Assembly (NCBI GenBank): GCA_943328975.2 | Contig: CALQCC020000008.1 | Location: forward strand, 1 to 64,000 | Reading direction: 5' to 3' | Source of the DNA: Bordetella parapertussis | GTDB lineage: Bacteria; Acidobacteriota; Terriglobia; Bryobacterales; Bryobacteraceae | Length of the DNA stretch: 64,000 nt | Shown here: positions 8,074 to 16,730 of the stretch, piece after piece | Numbering within the stretch: position 1 is the stretch's first letter | Layout: every line of letters starts with the position of its first letter | Made by a program: the position numbers and the translations under genes | Notes under the pieces: generated by a model | What the model was told of the DNA's origin: nothing | What the model saw: only the letters and a program-made list of their open reading frames with translations | The model's database searches: none

Positions 8074-10533
8074 GTGAGTCTCGACCGGTATCGGGAGAAA
8101 CGCAAGTTCGAGGGCACACCGGAACCTGCGGGCGGCGGTGCGGTCGGGTCGCAACAATACTGTGTCCAGCGTCACCACGCTCGGCATCTGCATTACGACC
8201 TGCGATTGGAAGTCGGCGGTACTCTGAAGTCCTGGGCGGTGCCGAAAGGGCCCACGCTCGATCCTGTGGAAAAGCGGCTGGCGATGATGGTAGAGGATCA
8301 CCCGATCGAGTACGGCGGCTTCGAGGGCGTGATCCCCGCCGGCAACTACGGGGCGGGCAGCGTGATGCTGTGGGATCGTGGATCGTATGAACTGCTGGGC
8401 GATGCGACTGCGGATCAACAGCTTGCGCGCAGGGATTTTAAGTTTCGCCTGCATGGGGAAAAGGTCCGGGGCGAGTTCGCGCTCGTCCGAACCAAGCGCG
8501 GCAAGGGAAACGAATGGCTGCTGATCAAGAAGAAGGATGCTGCAGCGGTGGCCGGCTGGAATCCGGAGGAGCATGCTCGCAGCGTGTTGAGCGGTCGGAC
8601 GCAGGAGGAGATCGCGCAGGGGCTCCCGGCGAACGATCCGCCTGTGGCGAAGCGGAAGATGCCCAAGGGAGCGGTGAAGGCTCCGATGCCGAAGAGCATC
8701 ACCCCGATGCTGGCGGAGATCGGGCGGGGTGCGCCACCCGCTGGGGACGGCTGGCTCTACGAAGTGAAGTGGGATGGCGTGCGAGCGCTCTGCTACGTCG
8801 AAGAGGGGCGCGTGCGGTTCGTGTCCCGCAACGGCAATGTCATGGATTCTCAATACCCTGAGCTGTCCGTGCTGCCACATCACTTGAAGCTGCGTGAGGC
8901 GATTGTGGATGCGGAGATCGCTGCGCTGGACGAACGCGGCGCTCCCAGTTTCGAGCGACTGCAGCAACGCATCAATGTCGCCGACGCCAGCGCGATCGCA
9001 ACGCTGCGGCGGCATCACCCCGTGGTCCTCTATGTATTCGATCTGTTATACGCCGACGGCTATGATCTGCGCGGGGTCGCGATTGAGGAGCGCAAGCGGC
9101 TGCTGAAGGAAGTGCTGGAGCCGTCGGAGACGATCCGCTACTCGGAACATTTTGACGGGGGCGGGGCGGAGCTATTGGAGGCGGTCAAGCAGCAGGGCAT
9201 CGAGGGCGTGATCGGGAAGCGGCGCGGCAGCTTCTACCAATCGAGGCGGGGAACCGACTGGGTGAAGTACAAAGTCCAGGCGTCGGACTCGTTCGTGCTG
9301 TGCGGCTTCACCAAGGGCGAGCGCGACCTGTTCGGAGCTTTGGTGCTGGGTTCTTATGACGGGACGAAGTTGAAGTGGGCGGGCAACGTCGGGACCGGGT
9401 TCGATCAGAAGTTGATGAAGGCGATTCACGCGAAGCTCGCTCCGCTGGCTGTGGAAAAGTGCCCGCTCGAACCCGAGAAGGGTCTGCCGAAGAAGGACGT
9501 GACCTGGGTGCGACCGGAAGTGATGTGCGAGGTCCGCTACGCGAATCGCACCGGGGACGGCAAACTGCGCGCGCCTGTGTTCGTGGGACTGCGGACGGAC
9601 ATCGATCCGGCCCCCGCGCATGAGCCGTTGCTCGACGCGTCGCTGGCGGAGGCCGTGGTCAGCGTGGACGGGCATCGGCTGAAGTTCACCAACCTGAAGA
9701 AGGTGTTCTACCCGCGCGAAGGCTACACCAAGCGCGACCTTCTGAATTATTACGATGCGGTGGCGCCCCTGCTGGTCCCGCATTTGAAGGATCGGCCGTT
9801 GTCCTTGAAGCGCTATCCGAACGGGATCGACGCCGACTGCTTCTTCCAAAAGGAGGTCGCCGCTAGCTTCCCGAAGTGGCTGCGAACTGCTGAGGCGGAC
9901 GGTGTGCGCCACGTGATCGGTGAGGACCGGGCGACGTTGCTGTTTCTGGTGAACCTGGGCTGCATCGACCACAATCCGTGGATGAGCCGCATAGGCTCGC
10001 TGGAGCATCCCGACTACCTCTTGATCGACCTGGATCCGCACGAGTGCGGCTACGCCAAGATCGTGGAAGCGGCGTTGGTGGTGCGGGCCAAGCTCGATCG
10101 CGCGGAACTGGAGAGCTTCCCCAAGACCACCGGCGGCGACGGCATGCACCTGTTCGTGCCTCTGGCTCCCGAGTACACCTACGAACAAGTCCGCTCGTTC
10201 GCGGAGCTGCTGTCCGTGATGGTCGCGCACCAACGCCCGGACTTGTTCACCACTCCGCGCGCGGTATCGAAGCGCGAAAAGGGCAAGGTGTACTTCGACT
10301 GGCAACAGATCGCCGAGGGCAAGACGATCTCGGCTCCGTATGTGGCGCGGGCGTATCCAGGAGCTCCGGTGGCGACGCCGTTGCGCTGGGAAGAGGTGAC
10401 TCCGAAGCTGACGCCGGAGCAGTTTCACATCGGCAACGTGCTCGGGCGGTTCGATCGGGTAGGCGATTTGTTCGCGCGGGTGCTGGATCGTTCGCAGAGG
10501 TTGGAGCAGGCTCTGGAGAACCTAGCGAGTTAA
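8074..10533 (+). CDS. ligD: ATP-dependent DNA ligase D, phosphoesterase-ligase-polymerase order
   Basis: About 819 residues. The order is 3'-phosphoesterase (about 5-170; QRHHARHLHYDLRLEVGG with clustered His), ATP-dependent ligase (about 205-515; YEVKWDGVRAL with nucleotidyl-lysine K232) and primase-like polymerase (about 525-819; NYYDAVAPLL, LLIDLDPHE with D652/D654, and TTGGDGMHL). This is the Pseudomonas-type order, not the mycobacterial one. The enzyme processes, fills and seals broken ends together with Ku. The GTG at 8074 is preferred because GGAGG lies at 8063-8067, 6 nt upstream; an ATG at 8047 has no such site. Divergent from the broken ku gene by about 80 nt. All visible catalytic motifs are intact. 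Confidence 0.95.
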   Translation: MSLDRYREKRKFEGTPEPAGGGAVGSQQYCVQRHHARHLHYDLRLEVGGTLKSWAVPKGPTLDPVEKRLAMMVEDHPIEYGGFEGVIPAGNYGAGSVMLWDRGSYELLGDATADQQLARRDFKFRLHGEKVRGEFALVRTKRGKGNEWLLIKKKDAAAVAGWNPEEHARSVLSGRTQEEIAQGLPANDPPVAKRKMPKGAVKAPMPKSITPMLAEIGRGAPPAGDGWLYEVKWDGVRALCYVEEGRVRFVSRNGNVMDSQYPELSVLPHHLKLREAIVDAEIAALDERGAPSFERLQQRINVADASAIATLRRHHPVVLYVFDLLYADGYDLRGVAIEERKRLLKEVLEPSETIRYSEHFDGGGAELLEAVKQQGIEGVIGKRRGSFYQSRRGTDWVKYKVQASDSFVLCGFTKGERDLFGALVLGSYDGTKLKWAGNVGTGFDQKLMKAIHAKLAPLAVEKCPLEPEKGLPKKDVTWVRPEVMCEVRYANRTGDGKLRAPVFVGLRTDIDPAPAHEPLLDASLAEAVVSVDGHRLKFTNLKKVFYPREGYTKRDLLNYYDAVAPLLVPHLKDRPLSLKRYPNGIDADCFFQKEVAASFPKWLRTAEADGVRHVIGEDRATLLFLVNLGCIDHNPWMSRIGSLEHPDYLLIDLDPHECGYAKIVEAALVVRAKLDRAELESFPKTTGGDGMHLFVPLAPEYTYEQVRSFAELLSVMVAHQRPDLFTTPRAVSKREKGKVYFDWQQIAEGKTISAPYVARAYPGAPVATPLRWEEVTPKLTPEQFHIGNVLGRFDRVGDLFARVLDRSQRLEQALENLAS

Positions 10534-11330
10534 CTCACGTCAGCCAGCAGAGCTCGGAGGCCGCGACAGATTTCATCCACCGACGCATCGGACTTCAGGT
10601 CTAGGAGGTCGCACGCGACCATCTCGTCTCCACTGACCCACTCGTCTGTCTCGAAGCGATCGAGCAGGATTCTCAAGCCCTCAGGGTCCTTGCGATGGGC
10701 GAGGCCCCAGATACCCTCGTGACGGGCGTCGATGAATGGATCGGAGAGACGCTTGCGGAGTGCGTCGCGAATCGCTGGTGAATCCGGTTCCGGTCGCATA
10801 CCCAAACTGAAGGTGGCCCAGTTACGGACTTCATAGTCGGCATCCTCCATCAGTTCCATGAGGGTGGGAGCAACGTCGGGGAGATCGCTACCGACTAACC
10901 CAATAGCAATGGCATGGCGCACCTTGGGGTTCGGATGGTGCTTCAATCCAATGAGAGTAGTGATCGCGAGTTCACCCTGAAGGTTAGCCAAGGCATACGC
11001 GGCAGCTTGGACAACATCAGGGTCTGTGTCTTGAATGCCGGCGATGGCCAAGTCGACGCTCTGAGCAAAGTGGGGACGATCCTCCATCGGCTGACCTGCG
11101 CCAAGCTGGGCAAGAACTTCTAGGCCACGTTCCCTCTCGTGGGCCACAGGTGAACCACACCACTTTGCGGCAAGCATAAACACCTCGGGAGTGTTTCGTT
11201 TCCGCAAGACCCGGACCGCAGCCTGCGGTGTTTCCGCCTCGTAGTCTTCATCGTCCCCATCAGCGCCAATTGCAAGCGAGAAGAGTTCCTCGGTTGACTT
11301 CGATTCGTAGGGATGGACCCAGGGCTCCAT
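10530..11330 (-). CDS. HEAT-repeat protein
   Basis: 266 residues made of alpha-helical repeats typical of HEAT/PBS lyase-like proteins, for example DPDVVQAAAYALANLQ, NPKVRHAIAIGLVGS, DYEVRNWATFSLGM and IDARHEGIWGLAHRKD. No signal peptide or catalytic motif is visible, so a cytoplasmic protein-binding scaffold is likely and the partner is unknown. Its stop shares the palindrome TTAA with the stop of convergent ligD. Codon choice is less GC-biased than in the neighbouring ligD and motA. Confidence 0.75.
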   Translation of the reverse strand: MEPWVHPYESKSTEELFSLAIGADGDDEDYEAETPQAAVRVLRKRNTPEVFMLAAKWCGSPVAHERERGLEVLAQLGAGQPMEDRPHFAQSVDLAIAGIQDTDPDVVQAAAYALANLQGELAITTLIGLKHHPNPKVRHAIAIGLVGSDLPDVAPTLMELMEDADYEVRNWATFSLGMRPEPDSPAIRDALRKRLSDPFIDARHEGIWGLAHRKDPEGLRILLDRFETDEWVSGDEMVACDLLDLKSDASVDEICRGLRALLADVS

Positions 11331-11345
11331 GCCTTCCCTCGTAAC

Positions 11346-11660
11346 CTACTCGACCTGAAAGATCGAATCGAGCCGCGTGATCTTGAACATGTCGCGGACC
11401 GTTCCTGCCGCTCCCACGACGCGCACTGTGCCGCCCAGTTTCTTCAGTTTGCTGTAGGCGTCGATGAAAAGTCCCATCCCGGTGGAATCGATGTGGGCGA
11501 TGGAGGTGACGTCAAAGGTGAGATGCAGAAAGCCGCGTTTCAGCAGACCCGTAATCATTTGCTCCAGCTCCACGCACCCCGGACCCAGCAGTAGGCGACC
11601 GCTTAGCTTGATGACGGCGGTGGTGGCGTCGAGTTCCTCGTGATGGATGGTCAGGTTCAT
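11346..11660 (-). CDS. STAS-domain anti-sigma factor antagonist
   Basis: 104 residues forming one STAS domain of SpoIIAA/RsbV type. The conserved phosphorylation motif HIDSTGMGLFID (residues 56-67) contains Ser59, the residue that a partner anti-sigma kinase would phosphorylate. The unphosphorylated form would bind the kinase and free a sigma factor or other target. The ATG at 11660 gives the normal family length; in-frame codons further upstream run into the divergent motA leader. No anti-sigma kinase or PP2C phosphatase is in the window. Head-to-head with motA, 82 nt apart. Confidence 0.88.
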   Translation of the reverse strand: MNLTIHHEELDATTAVIKLSGRLLLGPGCVELEQMITGLLKRGFLHLTFDVTSIAHIDSTGMGLFIDAYSKLKKLGGTVRVVGAAGTVRDMFKITRLDSIFQVE

Positions 11661-11742
11661 ACGCGAATATTCGAGTGTAGCGCACGCGGGGCCGGTCGAT
11701 AAGGTGCATGTTGCCCCCGTAAGGGAGGGCCGGAAACCACAC

Positions 11743-12618
11743 ATGTTTGCAATTATCGGAATTCTTGCCGTCATCGGCGCCGTAATCGGTGGGTATTTGA
11801 TGGAAGGCGGGCACATGGAAGTTCTGGTGCAGCCCGCGGAGTTAGTCATTATTGGAGGCGCGGCGTTGGGGACGCTGCTGGTGGCGAATCCGCTGCCGAT
11901 CATCAAGGGCGTCTTTTCGGGTTTGATCGGAGTGTTGAAGGGCAGTCCCTATTCGAAGGCAATGTACCTCGAAACCCTCAAGATGCTCAACGAACTCTTC
12001 ATGCAGGCTCGCAAACAAGGCATGGCGCGGTTGGAAGAAGACGTGGAGAATCCATCGAAGAGCCAGATCCTCAGCAAGTATCCGAAGTTTCTGAAGAACC
12101 ATCACGCGGTCCATTTTGTTTGCGACACCTTGCGCATGGCGATCAGCGGTGGCGTGCCGCCTTTCGATCTGGACCAAATGATGGAGATGGACATGGAAGT
12201 GCATCATCACCATGGCAGTCAACCGATCGCGGCCTTGAGTACCGTGGCCGACGCGTTGCCAGGGTTGGGAATTGTGGCTGCCGTGTTGGGCGTCGTAATC
12301 ACCATGGGATCCCTGGGCGGGCCTCCCGAGGAGATCGGACATAAGGTGGGCGCTGCGCTGGTCGGCACGTTCTTGGGGATTTTGATGTGTTATGGCTTCC
12401 TCGGTCCGTTGGCCGCGAACATGACGAAGATCAACGATTCAGATGGCGACTATCTGCGCTGCTTGCGCATGGGCGTGATCGCTTTTGTGAAGGGGTCAGC
12501 TCCGATCCTCGCCGTGGAATTCGCGCGCCGCAGTGTGCCGGGGGAACTGCGTCCCAGCTTCAAGGAAATGGAAACGGCGTGCAGGGGCGGGGCAGCGGCA
12601 GGCGGAGATAAGAAATAG
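11743..12618 (+). CDS. motA: Flagellar motor stator protein MotA
   Basis: 291 residues with four hydrophobic segments (about 1-20, 30-50, 165-190 and 198-220), a large cytoplasmic loop between the second and third, and MotA signature stretches such as VADALPGLGIVAAVLGVVI and KVGAALVGTFLGILMCYGF. A His-rich patch (HHHHGS) lies in the cytoplasmic loop. With MotB it forms the proton channel that drives the flagellar rotor. ATG at 11743 is chosen because it starts directly at the first membrane helix; an AAGGGAGG stretch lies at 11721-11728. motB starts right after its stop. Confidence 0.93.
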   Translation: MFAIIGILAVIGAVIGGYLMEGGHMEVLVQPAELVIIGGAALGTLLVANPLPIIKGVFSGLIGVLKGSPYSKAMYLETLKMLNELFMQARKQGMARLEEDVENPSKSQILSKYPKFLKNHHAVHFVCDTLRMAISGGVPPFDLDQMMEMDMEVHHHHGSQPIAALSTVADALPGLGIVAAVLGVVITMGSLGGPPEEIGHKVGAALVGTFLGILMCYGFLGPLAANMTKINDSDGDYLRCLRMGVIAFVKGSAPILAVEFARRSVPGELRPSFKEMETACRGGAAAGGDKK

Positions 12619-13461
12619 ATGAGCGACCAAGTCCAGCCGATCATCATTATCAAGAAGAAAAGTGGCCATGGCGGCCACCACGGAGGAGCCTGGAAGGTCG
12701 CCTATGCAGATTTCGTTACGGCGATGATGGCGTTGTTCATTGTGCTGTGGCTGCTAAACTCCACGCCGCAAGTGAAAGAAGCCGTCGGAGCCTATTTCAG
12801 CGACCCCAGTGGCAGCGGCAAGTTGCGAGGTAGTTCGTCGGTGGGATCGGGCGAGGCTCTGTCGGTCAACAAAGACAACATGGAGAACCTCAAAGAGAAA
12901 CTCGAACAAGCCCTGAAGCAGAGTCCCGATTTCGAGAAATTAAAAGACCACGTCAAGATGAGCGTGACGGGCGATGGCTTACGCGTGGAGATGCTGGAAA
13001 GCGAAAACGGCATGTTCTTCCAATCCGGCAGTCCGGCTCCCAGTGACACGGGAGAGGAGTTGATCGTCAAGCTGGCGCAGGAGCTCGGGCAGCTCCCCAA
13101 CGACTTATTGATCGAAGGGCACACCGATGCCAAGCCGTTCGGGGCCAACACGGCCTACACCAATTGGGAACTATCCTCCGATCGCGCGAACTCGGCTCGA
13201 CGGTTGATGGAGAAGAGCGGGCTGCGACCAGGGCAAGTAGTCCAAGTGCGAGGCTTCGCCGACCGCAGTTTGCGCGAGCCTGCGGACCCCACGTCAGCGA
13301 CCAACCGACGCGTGTCCGTGATCGTGAAGTACCAAAACGCACCGCCTCCCGAAGAACCGGCCGCAGAAGGAAAAGCAGGGGAACACGGGGCTCCGGCCAA
13401 TGAAGGCGAACACAAAACCGAGGCACCGAAGGCGGAGCCTAAGCCGGCTGAGCATCACTAG
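12619..13461 (+). CDS. motB: Flagellar motor stator protein MotB
   Basis: 280 residues. A short basic N-terminus precedes one membrane helix, WKVAYADFVTAMMALFIVLW (about 25-44), containing the proton-carrying Asp31. A linker follows, then an OmpA-like peptidoglycan-binding domain (about 150-235) with LLIEGHTDAKPFG and NWELSSDRANSARRLM. The tail is rich in Pro, Glu and Lys. MotB anchors the stator to the cell wall. The ATG directly follows the motA stop, so expression is coupled. Its 3' end overlaps the convergent acyltransferase-like gene by 23 nt. No other flagellar gene lies nearby. Confidence 0.93.
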   Translation: MSDQVQPIIIIKKKSGHGGHHGGAWKVAYADFVTAMMALFIVLWLLNSTPQVKEAVGAYFSDPSGSGKLRGSSSVGSGEALSVNKDNMENLKEKLEQALKQSPDFEKLKDHVKMSVTGDGLRVEMLESENGMFFQSGSPAPSDTGEELIVKLAQELGQLPNDLLIEGHTDAKPFGANTAYTNWELSSDRANSARRLMEKSGLRPGQVVQVRGFADRSLREPADPTSATNRRVSVIVKYQNAPPPEEPAAEGKAGEHGAPANEGEHKTEAPKAEPKPAEHH

Positions 13462-14509
13462 CTCGGGTGAACAAACCGCGCCAACTTGCGCGATAGCGAT
13501 GGATGGTCCAACTCATGCCGATCATCAGGATCATGACGCCCGCGCAGGCGGCTACGCTTTGCCAGGGCATCAAACGTTCTTTCAGAAACCACAGCGAGTT
13601 GCCGTACACCAGTTCGATATGGACCCAATAGACCGCGAGCGACGTGGTCCCCAGCAGGCGCACGAAACTCGGTCCAGGGTTGAGATACTCAGTCCACAAG
13701 AACGCGCCCGCCCCCAACAGTAGCGTCGTCCCCATCTTGCACGCGATCAGAGCCGGGCTGTCGACCCAGAAGTCGGCGCTCGGGTAGATCGAAAACGGCA
13801 GCTGCGAACAATACATGCCCAGGAAGATCAGCGCGAAGCCGCACAATGCGGCCCACTGCGTCACACGGCTCCATTCATCGGGCGCAACGCGCGGGATCAG
13901 ACTGCCGCATGCGAGTCCGAACGCCAGGAACGCACCCCAAGGGAAGATGCTGAACCAAACCCCGGGGACCAGATAGTCGCGCAAGAATGCAGGGATCGCA
14001 GAGGTGTCCGCATCAGAAATCATGGGTGCGACGCCAGCCATCACGATCCCTGCAAGCGCCGCCCAGCGGAACCGGCTGCGTCCATCTGGTGCGAGGGCGA
14101 CCAGTGAAAGCAGAGCCGCCGTGACTCCCATCAAGTTGAGCACGTCCACCTGCAATAGGTCGCGAGGGTTTGTGTGTCCCCAACCGGTGAGGAATAATTG
14201 CAGTCGGAACAAGATCGCCAGCAGGAACAGATACCGCGCTCGCTTTAACGCGGCGAACACGCGCTGCATCGGAGCAAGGCCCGACCGCCGGTCAATCCCC
14301 AGTCCAAACGTGATTCCTGTGAGGAACAAGAAGACCGCCGCAGCCTGGCCCCCCAGGAACTGCGAGTAGATAAAGAGTCCATGCCCACGCTGATCGACGC
14401 GGGTGAAGGAGTGGAAGACGTGGCCTTGGAGCATGATCAATGCCGCCAGGCCCCGGAGCCAATCCAGGAAGACGATCCTTGTGGCTGTTTGAGTTGTTTC
14501 GCGAGGCAA
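13439..14509 (-). CDS. Multi-pass membrane protein of the heparan-alpha-glucosaminide N-acetyltransferase-like (DUF1624) group
   Basis: 356 residues with about ten hydrophobic segments. The N-terminal motif FLDWLRGLAALIMLQGHVFH, with a membrane-embedded His, is characteristic of DUF1624/HGSNAT-type and related acyltransferase families that move acyl groups across the membrane onto sugars. The substrate cannot be deduced. It is transcribed in the direction of the methyltransferase and riboflavin genes upstream of it, 25 nt after the methyltransferase stop, and may be the last gene of that minus-strand run. Confidence 0.7.
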   Translation of the reverse strand: MPRETTQTATRIVFLDWLRGLAALIMLQGHVFHSFTRVDQRGHGLFIYSQFLGGQAAAVFLFLTGITFGLGIDRRSGLAPMQRVFAALKRARYLFLLAILFRLQLFLTGWGHTNPRDLLQVDVLNLMGVTAALLSLVALAPDGRSRFRWAALAGIVMAGVAPMISDADTSAIPAFLRDYLVPGVWFSIFPWGAFLAFGLACGSLIPRVAPDEWSRVTQWAALCGFALIFLGMYCSQLPFSIYPSADFWVDSPALIACKMGTTLLLGAGAFLWTEYLNPGPSFVRLLGTTSLAVYWVHIELVYGNSLWFLKERLMPWQSVAACAGVMILMIGMSWTIHRYRASWRGLFTRASDAQPA

Positions 14510-14534
14510 CTCCTATTTTATCTCACGATTCGTC

Positions 14535-15011
14535 TCAACGACGAACCGCGATTTGGGCGACGGCGCGGGCTTCGTTCTCGCCCTCCGGCTTGCCTTCGCG
14601 ATAGTCGAGGATCGTCGCCTCTTGGAAGTACTCACGTAGTTCGCCCGCATGGACGCTGAAGCGCGACGACTCGTGGCCTGGCTCAAACATGTGAACGATG
14701 ACGATGGCGACACCGCCCGGCTTGAGGCCGTGCAGGATGGGGCCGAATAGATCGGGCTGCAGATAGTATGAGACTACGATCAGATCCCACGCGGCTTCTT
14801 CAATCAAGAACTCGTGCTTCTCTAAGTCCGCAGTATGCACCGCAATGCCGGGGTGGTCGATCGCCGGAGCCTTATCGACAGCGGTGACATTCCAACCTCG
14901 CTCGGCGAGCCAAACGGCATTACGGCCATTGCCGCAAGCGAGGTCGAGAGCATACCCAGGTGGAAGATCTCGCGCGATCTTTTCGACGAATGGACGAGGA
15001 CTGAGCGTCAT
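14535..15011 (-). CDS. Class I SAM-dependent methyltransferase (TehB-like)
   Basis: 158 residues with the Rossmann-fold SAM motif LDLACGNGRNAVWLAERG (about 23-40) and later segments WDLIVVSYYLQ and LKPGGVAIVIVHM. It resembles small TehB/UbiE-like methyltransferases; the substrate is unknown. Its ATG overlaps the riboflavin synthase stop by 4 nt (ATGA), so translation is coupled to ribE. This does not prove a role in flavin metabolism. Confidence 0.8.
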   Translation of the reverse strand: MTLSPRPFVEKIARDLPPGYALDLACGNGRNAVWLAERGWNVTAVDKAPAIDHPGIAVHTADLEKHEFLIEEAAWDLIVVSYYLQPDLFGPILHGLKPGGVAIVIVHMFEPGHESSRFSVHAGELREYFQEATILDYREGKPEGENEARAVAQIAVRR

Positions 15012-15601
15012 CCCCGTGCGAGCAGTTTCTCGACGTGTTTCGCAAGCACGTCGACCTCAACGTTGATGCGAGCGCCGGGCTTGGTGTGACCCAGCGTGGT
15101 GTTCGCGAACGTGTGCGGGATGATCGTCACGCCCACAACGTCTGCTTCCAATTTCGCGATGGTCAGGCTGATGCCATCCAGTGTGATGGAGCCTTTTTCC
15201 ACTAAGTAGCGGTCCAGCGAATGCGGGACGCGCACTTTGATCCACCAGTTGCCGTCACCTAGTGCATCGATCGCGACAAGTTCTCCGGTCGCATCGACGT
15301 GCCCTTGGACGATGTGTCCTGAGAGTCGCGTGGTCGGCGTGACCGGACGTTCCAAATTGACGCGAGCTCCAGCGGACAGCGAGCCGAGATTCGTGCGAGC
15401 GCGTGTCTCCGGTGCCAAGTCGGCTGAGAAGGAATCAGACGTGATCGCCGTAGCCGTGAGGCAAACTCCATTGACTGCGATGCTGGCCCCGAGCGTAAGA
15501 TCGCTCAACACAATCGCACACGTCACCGTGAGCCGAGCTCCAGCGGAGTGCGCTTCATACGCAGCAACGGAGCCGAGTTCTTCTACGATGCCGGTGAACA
15601 T
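15008..15601 (-). CDS. ribE: Riboflavin synthase, alpha subunit
   Basis: 197 residues starting MFTGIVEELG, the invariant N-terminus of this enzyme. Two lumazine-binding repeats follow, each with a GxxVNGVCLT / GSITLDGISLT core and a GHIVQGHVD motif. It condenses two 6,7-dimethyl-8-ribityllumazine molecules to give riboflavin. The ATG at 15601 shares its A with the ribD stop (TGATG), an arrangement of coupled translation. An upstream in-frame start at 15622 would only add seven unrelated residues. Confidence 0.95.
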   Translation of the reverse strand: MFTGIVEELGSVAAYEAHSAGARLTVTCAIVLSDLTLGASIAVNGVCLTATAITSDSFSADLAPETRARTNLGSLSAGARVNLERPVTPTTRLSGHIVQGHVDATGELVAIDALGDGNWWIKVRVPHSLDRYLVEKGSITLDGISLTIAKLEADVVGVTIIPHTFANTTLGHTKPGARINVEVDVLAKHVEKLLARG

Positions 15602-16716
15602 CACGCTTCCTGTTGGACCCAAGCTTCCACGGCGAATTCATCACCGCCGATGGTGTGGAGCTTCAGGTTCCTAAACTGCAGTGCGTCCTTGCGACGCCGC
15701 TTGCCCACGCCTCCTGCGACGGGCAGCGAATGCAGGCCGCCCAAAATCTTCGGTGCGTAGTAAAAGAAGATCTTGTCCGCGATACTGGACTCCAGCGCGG
15801 CCCAGTTCAAGCGACTGCCGGCCTCGATCATCAGCGAGAGATACCGCTCGCGTCCCAGCAGAGCGACCACACCCGGCAGATCCACGCGACCGTCATTGCG
15901 TTCGCAGATTTCGATGCGCACGCCCGCGGCTTCCAGTCGCTTGCGACGCTCGGCAGACGCGGCGGAGGTGGTCACCACCAGAACATCGTCCTTGCACGAC
16001 GTGACCAAGTGGGATTCCAAAGGTAGGCGCAGTTGCGAATCGGCGATGATCCGCAACAGGGGGCGGCTCCGCTCCAGTCCCGTCCGATCGGTCATGCGGC
16101 AATCGTCGGTCAGCACGGTTCCGATTCCAGTCAGGATCGCATCCGAGCTATGGCGGATCGTCTGCACATGCGCACGGGCGGTCTCGCTGGTGATCCAGCC
16201 CGTCGGTTGCCCGGAGATGCCATCATCGGGAGCCGCAATCTTTCCATCCAGCGTGACAGCGGCTTTCAGCGTCACCAGCGGTCGACCGGTGGTCATGAAA
16301 TGCACGAACGGCTGATTGAGATCGCGCGCCGCAGCAGTGTGCGCCGCGTCGATTTCCACTTCGATGCCCGCCTGACGGAGTTTCGCGAAGCCCCGTCCAT
16401 GGACCTCCGGATTCGGATCCTCCATCGCGGAGACAACTTTCGTGATCCCCGCCGCGATGATCGCGTCGGCGCACGGACCTGTACGGCGGGTGTGCGAACA
16501 CGGCTCCAGCGTGGTGTAGATGGTGGCTCCGCGCGCGCGGTCGCCGGCTTCTTCCAGCGCGATCGCTTCGGCGTGCTTCACGCCGGACCACTTATGAAAG
16601 CCGCGGCCTACTACTTGTCCGTTTGCGACGATGACCGCACCCACGACTGGGTTCGGTGAAGTCGCGCCTGCGCCTCGCGCGGCGAGTTCCAAAGCTTCTT
16701 GAAGATACTGGCTCAT
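15601..16716 (-). CDS. ribD: Bifunctional riboflavin biosynthesis protein RibD (deaminase/reductase)
   Basis: 371 residues. The N-terminal deaminase domain (about 1-145) has the zinc ligands in KHAEAIAL (H48, E50) and EPCSHTRRTGPC (C73, C82). The C-terminal reductase domain begins with RPLVTLKAAVTLDGKIA and contains DAILTGIGTVLTDD. It performs the second and third steps of riboflavin synthesis on the GTP-derived pyrimidine. First of a coupled ribD-ribE-methyltransferase set. ribBA and ribH are not in the window. ftsY lies 14 nt upstream on the same strand. Confidence 0.95.
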   Translation of the reverse strand: MSQYLQEALELAARGAGATSPNPVVGAVIVANGQVVGRGFHKWSGVKHAEAIALEEAGDRARGATIYTTLEPCSHTRRTGPCADAIIAAGITKVVSAMEDPNPEVHGRGFAKLRQAGIEVEIDAAHTAAARDLNQPFVHFMTTGRPLVTLKAAVTLDGKIAAPDDGISGQPTGWITSETARAHVQTIRHSSDAILTGIGTVLTDDCRMTDRTGLERSRPLLRIIADSQLRLPLESHLVTSCKDDVLVVTTSAASAERRKRLEAAGVRIEICERNDGRVDLPGVVALLGRERYLSLMIEAGSRLNWAALESSIADKIFFYYAPKILGGLHSLPVAGGVGKRRRKDALQFRNLKLHTIGGDEFAVEAWVQQEA

Positions 16717-16730
16717 TTAGTCGAAAAAGG

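Noticed and set aside
9172-10428. 418-codon open frame opposite ligD
   Set aside because: Shadow of the LigD ligase and polymerase domains; composition dominated by Arg, His and Leu.
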